The notes under the pieces are model-generated. The model saw only the letters and a program-made list of their open reading frames with translations. It was not told where the DNA came from and did no database searches. The position numbers were made by a program, and so were the translations under genes. This document shows positions 6,952 to 11,908 of a stretch of 11,908 nucleotides of DNA, in pieces. The stretch covers positions 22,506-34,413 of the forward strand of contig DLBY01000103.1 of the NCBI GenBank assembly GCA_002480345.1. Direction: 5' to 3'. Numbering within the stretch: the stretch's first letter is position 1; each line of letters opens with the position of its first letter. The DNA comes from Phycisphaerales bacterium UBA7812 (lineage in GTDB: Bacteria > Planctomycetota > Phycisphaerae > Phycisphaerales > UBA1924).

Positions 6952-7050
6952 CCGGTTCCTTACGGGCCCTTGGCGGTCCGGGCGGCTTCGCACGGCCACC
7001 CCGACGGGCGCCCCAGGCGGGGAACCCACGCGGGAAACCAGGATTCAGAC

Positions 7051-8070
7051 TTGGACGCTGCAACGCTCGAATCGACGATCCACCCGCTTCTCCTCTATGT
7101 CGCGTGTGCGGTCGGCGCGCTCGGCGTGATCATCGCGATGCCCCGCAAAGGCGTGAGCCCCGCCCTGATCGGGGGCGTTCTCGCGGCGGCGGCGGCGGGC
7201 ATGGTCATCATGGGCCTGCTGCTGACCCGTCCCGAGGGCGCGGGGATGCCCAACCTGTTCTTCCATGCCTTCGCGATCCTGGCGCTGGGCGGCGGGTTGC
7301 GGATGATCACGCATCCCAAGCCGGTCTATGCGGCGCTCTACTTCATCCTGACGATCATCGCCTCGAGCGGGCTCTATCTGCTCTTGAGTGCGGAGTTTAT
7401 GGCGTTTGCCCTGATCATCATCTACGCGGGCGCGATCCTGATCACCTACCTGTTCGTCATCATGCTCGCGACCCAGTCCCCCGACGAGACGCAGGACGAG
7501 GCGCTGAGCGTGTACGACTCGACCGCGCGGGAGCCCATCGCGGCGACGACCGCGGGATTCGTCCTGCTCGCGTTGCTCACGACGATGCTCTTCCGCGGGA
7601 CGGGTGGGCTCCCGATCCGCCCCGGGCTGGATTCGTCGGACGCGATCCTCGCGAGCCTGCCCGGCAAGGTCGAGGACGCGCTGCTGCGTGATCTGCGCGA
7701 GGCGGAACTGCTGGACGAGTCCGAGGGCTTCGCACGGATGGGGGACACCGGCAAGCTCGTGATCGACACCGAGGCACGCACGATCCTCGCGGCCCCGCTC
7801 GTCATCGAGGGGGCGGCCGACGAGATCGTCGAGACGAACCGGTATGTCGAGGTTCCCGAGGAGATGTGGCCCGAGGAACTCGAGGGGACCAATGTCGAGG
7901 CGTTGGGTCTCAACCTTCTGGGCGAGCACCCCATGACGATCGAGATCGCGGGCATCGTGCTGCTGATGGCGATGCTGGGCGCGACGGTGCTTGCCCGCAA
8001 GCAGGTGGACCTCGAAGAAGAAGCCAAGGCGCGTCAGCAGCGTCGCCTGGCGGTGGAGGGCCGGCGGTGA
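7051..8070 (+). CDS. nuoJ: NADH-quinone oxidoreductase subunit J, enlarged form
   Basis: NuoJ (ND6-like) is a membrane-arm subunit of complex I that links the quinone site to the antiporter-like subunits. The family core is clear: LRMITHPKPVYAALYF (83-98), the third core helix IIIYAGAILITYLFVIML (122-139) with the conserved YAGAI, a fourth helix about 162-181, and the last helix TIEIAGIVLLMAMLGATVLA (296-315). Two features are odd. About 67 residues precede the usual first helix and hold two more hydrophobic segments (about 11-29 and 38-58). Between the last two helices lies a hydrophilic, acidic insert (about 182-285; 24 Asp/Glu against 9 Lys/Arg). With 339 residues it is about twice the normal 160-200. 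The start TTG at 7051 is preferred because AGGA (7040-7043) lies 7 nt upstream; another in-frame TTG at 6970 would add a non-hydrophobic Arg/Gly-rich leader. The stop overlaps the nuoK start by 4 nt (GTGA). Confidence 0.92.
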   Translation: MDAATLESTIHPLLLYVACAVGALGVIIAMPRKGVSPALIGGVLAAAAAGMVIMGLLLTRPEGAGMPNLFFHAFAILALGGGLRMITHPKPVYAALYFILTIIASSGLYLLLSAEFMAFALIIIYAGAILITYLFVIMLATQSPDETQDEALSVYDSTAREPIAATTAGFVLLALLTTMLFRGTGGLPIRPGLDSSDAILASLPGKVEDALLRDLREAELLDESEGFARMGDTGKLVIDTEARTILAAPLVIEGAADEIVETNRYVEVPEEMWPEELEGTNVEALGLNLLGEHPMTIEIAGIVLLMAMLGATVLARKQVDLEEEAKARQQRRLAVEGRR

Positions 8071-8435
8071 TCCAGGCAGGGTTCGAAACCGGTCTTCTTC
8101 TCGCTCAGGCGCCCTTCCCCGAGGCGATGGGCGCCGCGACGCTGAACCACTATCTGTTCGTCAGCGCCGCGATGTTCGCGCTCGGGCTCATCGGGTTCAT
8201 GACGCGACGCAATCTGATCATCATGTTCCTGTGCACCGAACTGATGTTCCAGGCCGCGGGGCTCGCGATGATCGCCTTCGGGCGGTACCACATGAATTTC
8301 GACGGGCAGACCTTCGTGATCTTCGTGCTGACGATCGCGGCGGCCGAGGCGGCGATGGCGCTCGCCCTGGTCGTCCTGCTGTTCCGCAAGCGGGAGAGCC
8401 TGGACGCGGACCTCTGGGCGGAACTGAAGGGCTAA
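8067..8435 (+). CDS. nuoK: NADH-quinone oxidoreductase subunit K
   Basis: NuoK (ND4L-like) carries part of the ion path between the quinone cavity and NuoN. The 122-residue product has three hydrophobic helices (about 28-45, 49-71, 82-106). The two key glutamates are in place: Glu58 in CTELM and Glu94 in AAAEAAMALA, 36 residues apart like Glu36 and Glu72 of the Escherichia coli protein. HYLFVSAAMFALGLIGFMTRRNLI is the classical start of the family. The GTG at 8067 overlaps the nuoJ stop (GTGA) and has an excellent Shine-Dalgarno GGAGGG (8055-8060) 6 nt upstream, which argues for translational coupling. This adds about 20 residues before Met21; an ATG at 8127 would give the usual ~102 residues, but its only purine run ends 2 nt before it. 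NuoL follows after 16 nt. Confidence 0.95.
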   Translation: MIQAGFETGLLLAQAPFPEAMGAATLNHYLFVSAAMFALGLIGFMTRRNLIIMFLCTELMFQAAGLAMIAFGRYHMNFDGQTFVIFVLTIAAAEAAMALALVVLLFRKRESLDADLWAELKG

Positions 8436-8451
8436 AGGGGAATAGACGGCC

Positions 8452-10734
8452 ATGACGGGCGCGATCCTTGACACAGCCTTCGCCGCGGCGTTCGCGCTCG
8501 CGGAACCCGCGGCTGACGCGGCGCACGGCGCGGCGACGCACGCGGGCGATCACGGCGCCGGGCACGGCGGCATGAGTGGGGGCGCACTCATGGCGCTGAT
8601 CCCGCTGCTTCCGCTCTTCGCGGCGGCGCTCGTGGGCCTGCTCGCCTGCTTCAACGAGAAGAGCAAGCTGCCCGCGTACGCGAGCGTGGGCATCCTGGGC
8701 GTCTCGTTCCTGCTCACGCTGATCACTTACCTCGGGTGGGACGGTCACTCGGTGATCCGTGTCGGCCTGTGGGACTGGATCAGCCTGAGCTGGGGCGACG
8801 GTGTAGGCGAGAGCCTGACGGCGAACTTCGCGTTCTACTTCGACGGGCTCAGCCTCCTCTGGATGCTGTTCGTGACGGGTCTCGCGACCCTGATCGGGCT
8901 CTATGCCAGCGAGTACATGTCGCACGATGTCGGGTTGGGCTATTGCCGCTTCTTCGGCGCGTTCAACCTGTTCGTGTTCAGCATGTCCTGCCTGGTGATG
9001 GGCGACAACCTGCTCATGCTCTTCCTGGGATGGGAGGGCGTGGGCCTCTGCTCCTACCTGCTGATCGGCTACTACTACAAGAAGAAGGCCGCGGTGGACG
9101 CGGGCATGAAGGCCTTCGTCGTCAACCGCATCGGTGACCTGGGCCTGCTGATCGGCACCCTGCTGACCTTCACGACCTTCGGGTCGGTCGAGTACGCGTC
9201 GCTGTTCGAGTCGATCAACGCGAACACGACCGCGACCGGCGCCCCGCTCGACGCGACTTGGCAGGTCTGGGCGATCCCGCTCCTGCTGATGGCGGGCGCG
9301 TTCGGCAAGTCCGCCCAGCTCTTCTTCTATGTCTGGCTCCCCGACGCGATGGAGGGCCCGACGCCCGTCTCGGCGCTCATCCACGCCGCGACGATGGTCA
9401 CCGCGGGCGTCTACCTCGTCGCCCGGATGATGCCGCTCTATGTCGCGGATTCGCACCTGATCGCGCTGACGGTCGTGACCTGGGGCGGGGCGATCACCGC
9501 GTTCTGGGCCGCCACGATCGCGATGGCGCAGTACGACATCAAGCGGATCATGGGTTACTCCACGATCTCCCAGCTCGGGTACATGTTCGCGGGCCTGGGC
9601 GTGCTGGCGACCACGGGCGGCGTCTTCCATGTCTTCACCCACGCGTTCTTCAAGGCGACGCTCTTCCTCTCTTGCGGCGCCGTCATGCACGGCTTCGCGG
9701 GCCAGCTCGATCTCCGCAAGCTCAGCGGTCTGTGGAAGGTGCCCGGCTTCCAGATCGTCACGATCGCGATGCTGATCGGGTGTCTGAACCTCGCGGGCTT
9801 CCCGCTCACCGCGGGCTACTTCAGCAAGGACATGATCCTCGCGGAGGCGTTCACGACGCCGGACTCGCAGATCGGCGCGTCGAGCTGGGCGGGCTGGCTG
9901 ATGCTGCTCACCGCGGGCCTGACGGCGTACTACACCTTCCGCGTCTTCTTCCGCGTCTTCGTGGGGCCCGTGGAGTATCACGCGGGTGACGAAGATCACG
10001 GTGGGGATCACGAAGTCGACGCGGAGGCCGCCGCGGCGATCGACGAGTCGCACGAGGACGACGCCGCCCACGGACATCACGGGTTTCACCCCCACGCACC
10101 GGGCTGGGCGATGAATCTCGTGCTCGTGGTCCTCGCGGGGGCCTCGATCCTGGCAGCCGGGCTCTACTTCGTGGGCGACCACCACGGCTGGGCGGGCGGC
10201 ATGGTCCACGGGTCGGCGACCTACTTCGACCCCGCGCATGTGGGTGACCACGCGGCCGCGGTGATCGGCGAAGCGGGCGAGTCCGCCGATGACCATGCGG
10301 CTCACGCTCACGGCACGATCCTCGGGATGGACCCCCACAAGGTGATGTACTACATCTCGGGTGTCGTGGGCTTCGTCGGCATCGGCATCGCGTTCGTGCT
10401 GCACTTCGCGGGCAGGACTGAGGCCGCGACGAGCAAGGCCGACGCCCTCGCGAGGGCGATCGAACCCGTCCACCGCTGGGCGGAGGGCAAGTGGTTCGTC
10501 GACGAGTTTTACAACTTCATCATCGTGACCCCGCTGAAGGTCATCAGCCACCTGTTCCACTGGTTCGACAAGCTGGTGATCGATGGGATCGTCGAACTGT
10601 TCGGCGGCGCGCCCAAGGTGGGCTCGGACACCCTCGCCCCCGCGTCGCAGACCGGTGTGCTGCACGACTACGCGCTCCGCATGATCGCGGGTGTCGCGGT
10701 CGTGCTCGTGGTCGTCGCGCTGGTGCTGTATTGA
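8452..10734 (+). CDS. nuoL: NADH-quinone oxidoreductase subunit L with His-rich loops
   Basis: NuoL (ND5-like) is the distal antiporter-like proton pump of complex I and carries the long lateral helix. The ion-path residues are all present: Glu195 in GWEGVG, Lys286 in AFGKSAQ, His311 in SALIHAATMV and Lys459 in GYFSKDMIL, corresponding to Glu144, Lys229, His254 and Lys399 of E. coli. The C-terminus has the amphipathic lateral-helix region (about 682-718) and a last membrane helix (741-760). The product is 760 residues against about 610-650 usually. The added length is mostly three His-rich stretches: 24-38 (4 His), 510-548 (9 His) and 577-629 (9 His), the last two on either side of a helix at about 554-575. 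The N-terminal stretch follows a weakly hydrophobic segment and precedes the first clear helix (45-66). The ATG at 8452 has AGGGGA (8436-8441) upstream; an ATG at 8572 would drop the first 40 residues but lacks a ribosome site. Confidence 0.97.
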   Translation: MTGAILDTAFAAAFALAEPAADAAHGAATHAGDHGAGHGGMSGGALMALIPLLPLFAAALVGLLACFNEKSKLPAYASVGILGVSFLLTLITYLGWDGHSVIRVGLWDWISLSWGDGVGESLTANFAFYFDGLSLLWMLFVTGLATLIGLYASEYMSHDVGLGYCRFFGAFNLFVFSMSCLVMGDNLLMLFLGWEGVGLCSYLLIGYYYKKKAAVDAGMKAFVVNRIGDLGLLIGTLLTFTTFGSVEYASLFESINANTTATGAPLDATWQVWAIPLLLMAGAFGKSAQLFFYVWLPDAMEGPTPVSALIHAATMVTAGVYLVARMMPLYVADSHLIALTVVTWGGAITAFWAATIAMAQYDIKRIMGYSTISQLGYMFAGLGVLATTGGVFHVFTHAFFKATLFLSCGAVMHGFAGQLDLRKLSGLWKVPGFQIVTIAMLIGCLNLAGFPLTAGYFSKDMILAEAFTTPDSQIGASSWAGWLMLLTAGLTAYYTFRVFFRVFVGPVEYHAGDEDHGGDHEVDAEAAAAIDESHEDDAAHGHHGFHPHAPGWAMNLVLVVLAGASILAAGLYFVGDHHGWAGGMVHGSATYFDPAHVGDHAAAVIGEAGESADDHAAHAHGTILGMDPHKVMYYISGVVGFVGIGIAFVLHFAGRTEAATSKADALARAIEPVHRWAEGKWFVDEFYNFIIVTPLKVISHLFHWFDKLVIDGIVELFGGAPKVGSDTLAPASQTGVLHDYALRMIAGVAVVLVVVALVLY

Positions 10735-10744
10735 TCGAAACGAC

Positions 10745-10790
10745 CCGTCCCACGGGGGACGGTGACCCGCGAGAGCCCGCCGGAGCGGGC
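10745..10790 (+). other. Two tandem hairpins in the nuoL-nuoM gap
   Basis: The 70-bp gap holds a 7-bp stem, CCGTCCC (10745-10751) with GGGACGG (10756-10762), and a 6-bp stem, GCCCGC (10775-10780) with GCGGGC (10785-10790). Both have 4-nt loops. Neither is followed by T residues, so they are not terminators. The second ends just before the nuoM Shine-Dalgarno (10792-10796). They could stabilise or separate parts of the transcript or tune nuoM translation. Confidence 0.6.
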
Positions 10791-10804
10791 AGAGGAAACA
10801 GGCC

Positions 10805-11908
10805 GTGACAACGATGCTCGTGCTCACCATCCTGATCCCGCTGCTGTTCGCGGTGATCGTGCTGGTGCGCCCACCCGCGGCGGCGAAATTCTGGGCCCTG
10901 GGCGGCACGAGCGTGTGCCTGCTCCTCGGCGCCATGCTGGTGGGGCGGTTTTTCTCCAATCCCGAACCGATGCAGGCGATGGGGATGATCGAGTGGCTCC
11001 CCGCGTTGGGGCTGAGTCTCTCGGTGGGCGTGGACGCGATCGCGGTCCTGCTCATCGCCCTGGCGCTGCTGCTGGGCCCGATCTGCGTGCTCGCGTCGTG
11101 GACCGCGATCCCGGAAAGCCGGGCCCGCCTGTTCTTCGGCTGGCTGCTCGTCCTCCAGGGCGCGATGGTGGGGGTGTTCGCCGCCCGCGACCTGCTGCTG
11201 TTCTACACCTGCTTCGAGTTCACGCTGCTGCCGATGTTCGTGCTGATCAACGAATTCGGCTCGACCAACCGGCACCGCGCCGCGACGAAGTTCTTTCTCT
11301 ACACCTTCACGGGCTCGCTGATCGCCCTCGCGGGCCTCGTGTACGCCGCCTGGGCGGTCGCGACGCGGGGCACGGGGCTCGACATCGATGTGCAGGGCTT
11401 CACCCTGGATATCGGGACGCTGACGCTCTACGCGTCTCAGGTGCTCACCCCGCACGAGCAGGGGCTCGTGATGTTCGCGATGCTCGCGGGCTTCGCGGTC
11501 AAGGTGCCGCTCTTCCCGTTCCACACCTGGTTGCCCCTGGCGCACACCGAGGCGCCGACCGCGGGCTCGGTGCTGCTGGCGGGCGTGCTGCTCAAGCTGG
11601 GCACCTACGCGATGTACCGCTTCGTGCTCCCGTTCACGCCGACCGCGGTGTACGAGTACGCGCCGCTGATCGGCGTGCTCGCGATCGTCGGCATCGTGTA
11701 CGCGGGCCTCATCTGCTGGGTGCAGCGGGACATCAAGAAACTGGTCGCCTATTCCTCGGTGAGCCACCTCGGGTTCTGCGTGCTGGGCCTCTTCGCCCTC
11801 AACAGCGCCGGCATCACCGGCAGCGTGCTCTACATGCTCAACCACGGGCTGAGCACCGGGGCGCTCTTCCTGCTCGTCGGGTTCATGTACGAGCGGTACC
11901 ACACCCGC
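10805..11908 (+). CDS. nuoM: NADH-quinone oxidoreductase subunit M, 5' part
   Basis: NuoM (ND4-like) is the middle antiporter-like proton pump of complex I. Translating from the GTG at 10805 gives 368 residues that run off the window end, roughly three quarters of the usual ~500. Seen: Glu138 in FYTCFEFTLLPMF, Lys233 in FAVKVPLFPFHTWLPLAHTE and Lys264 in GVLLKLGTY, matching Glu144, Lys234 and Lys265 of E. coli, and DIKKLVAYSSVSHLGF (309-324), the signature that follows in all these antiporter-like subunits. Many hydrophobic helices alternate with short loops. The GTG is chosen because GAGGA (10792-10796) lies 8 nt upstream; an ATG at 10814 would be 17 nt away. Unlike NuoL it shows no His-rich insertion in the visible part. 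The gene follows nuoL after 70 bp in the same operon; nuoN would be expected beyond the window. Confidence 0.96.
   Translation, partial: MTTMLVLTILIPLLFAVIVLVRPPAAAKFWALGGTSVCLLLGAMLVGRFFSNPEPMQAMGMIEWLPALGLSLSVGVDAIAVLLIALALLLGPICVLASWTAIPESRARLFFGWLLVLQGAMVGVFAARDLLLFYTCFEFTLLPMFVLINEFGSTNRHRAATKFFLYTFTGSLIALAGLVYAAWAVATRGTGLDIDVQGFTLDIGTLTLYASQVLTPHEQGLVMFAMLAGFAVKVPLFPFHTWLPLAHTEAPTAGSVLLAGVLLKLGTYAMYRFVLPFTPTAVYEYAPLIGVLAIVGIVYAGLICWVQRDIKKLVAYSSVSHLGFCVLGLFALNSAGITGSVLYMLNHGLSTGALFLLVGFMYERYHTR

Noticed and set aside
6970..7050. Alternative upstream TTG start for nuoJ
   Set aside because: The extra 27 residues are Arg/Gly/His-rich without hydrophobic character, and no ribosome site precedes that TTG, whereas AGGA precedes the TTG at 7051.
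7411..7470. Loss of the Glu found just before YAGAI in E. coli NuoJ
   Set aside because: Leu at this place also occurs in alphaproteobacterial and mitochondrial-type homologues, so it does not indicate a defective subunit.
8221..11055. 944-codon open frame on the minus strand across nuoK, nuoL and nuoM
   Set aside because: It is antisense to three clearly recognised genes, has an extreme Arg/Glu/His/Gln-rich composition without domains, and is the expected by-product of strong GC bias at third positions.
10544..11902. 452-codon minus-strand open frame opposite nuoM
   Set aside because: Antisense to nuoM, dominated by Glu/Gln/Arg/His, no signal or domain.
1..11908. CRISPR array, insertion sequence, prophage, toxin-antitoxin or defence genes
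   Set aside because: No direct repeat array, transposase, integrase, small gene pair or foreign composition is visible; apart from the 5568-5640 inverted repeat the window is ordinary chromosome.

Overview
The window reads as a GC-rich chromosomal segment of a planctomycete, most likely class Phycisphaerae. The evidence is the H-X9-DG prepilin-like C-terminus at the left edge, a secreted protein ending in the short dockerin-type tail with terminal Gly-Cys that is common in Phycisphaerae, and very GC-rich third codon positions. That assignment rests on family knowledge, not on a database search. I see no phage, transposon, CRISPR, tRNA or rRNA signal. The content is mainly core housekeeping, and I did not find a convincing new multi-gene system. 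The unusual points are in the architecture of the complex I subunits and in some intergenic structures.

Layout. Positions 1-591 (+) are the 3' end of a prepilin-like (DUF1559/H-X9-DG) protein gene. Positions 715-2241 (+) are ffh, the SRP GTPase. Convergent to it, 2332-3252 (-) encodes an exported beta-rich protein with a C-terminal dockerin, expressed from the clearest promoter in the window. Divergent from that, 3506-5539 (+) encodes a lipoprotein M1 (gluzincin) metallopeptidase. A striking 29-bp inverted repeat (5568-5640), made of two terminator hairpins with GNRA-type loops, separates the peptidase gene from the convergent pair pgsA-pgpA (6840 down to 5655, -). These two genes encode consecutive steps of phosphatidylglycerol synthesis.

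From 7051 to the right edge runs a (+) operon nuoJ-nuoK-nuoL-nuoM (nuoM is cut by the window end), coding for proton-pumping membrane-arm subunits of NADH dehydrogenase I. It starts directly at nuoJ, next to unrelated lipid genes, so the peripheral-arm genes and nuoH/A/I must lie elsewhere or be absent. NuoJ is roughly twice the usual size, with two additional N-terminal hydrophobic segments and an acidic insert of about 100 residues. NuoK has about 20 additional N-terminal residues. NuoL carries three His-rich stretches. The key ion-path residues in K, L and M are all present, so these look like working subunits with lineage-specific decorations.

Functionally, pgsA/pgpA make the anionic lipid phosphatidylglycerol, the Nuo subunits pump ions across the same membrane, and Ffh targets such polytopic proteins to it. 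I regard this as neighbourhood rather than evidence of co-regulation.
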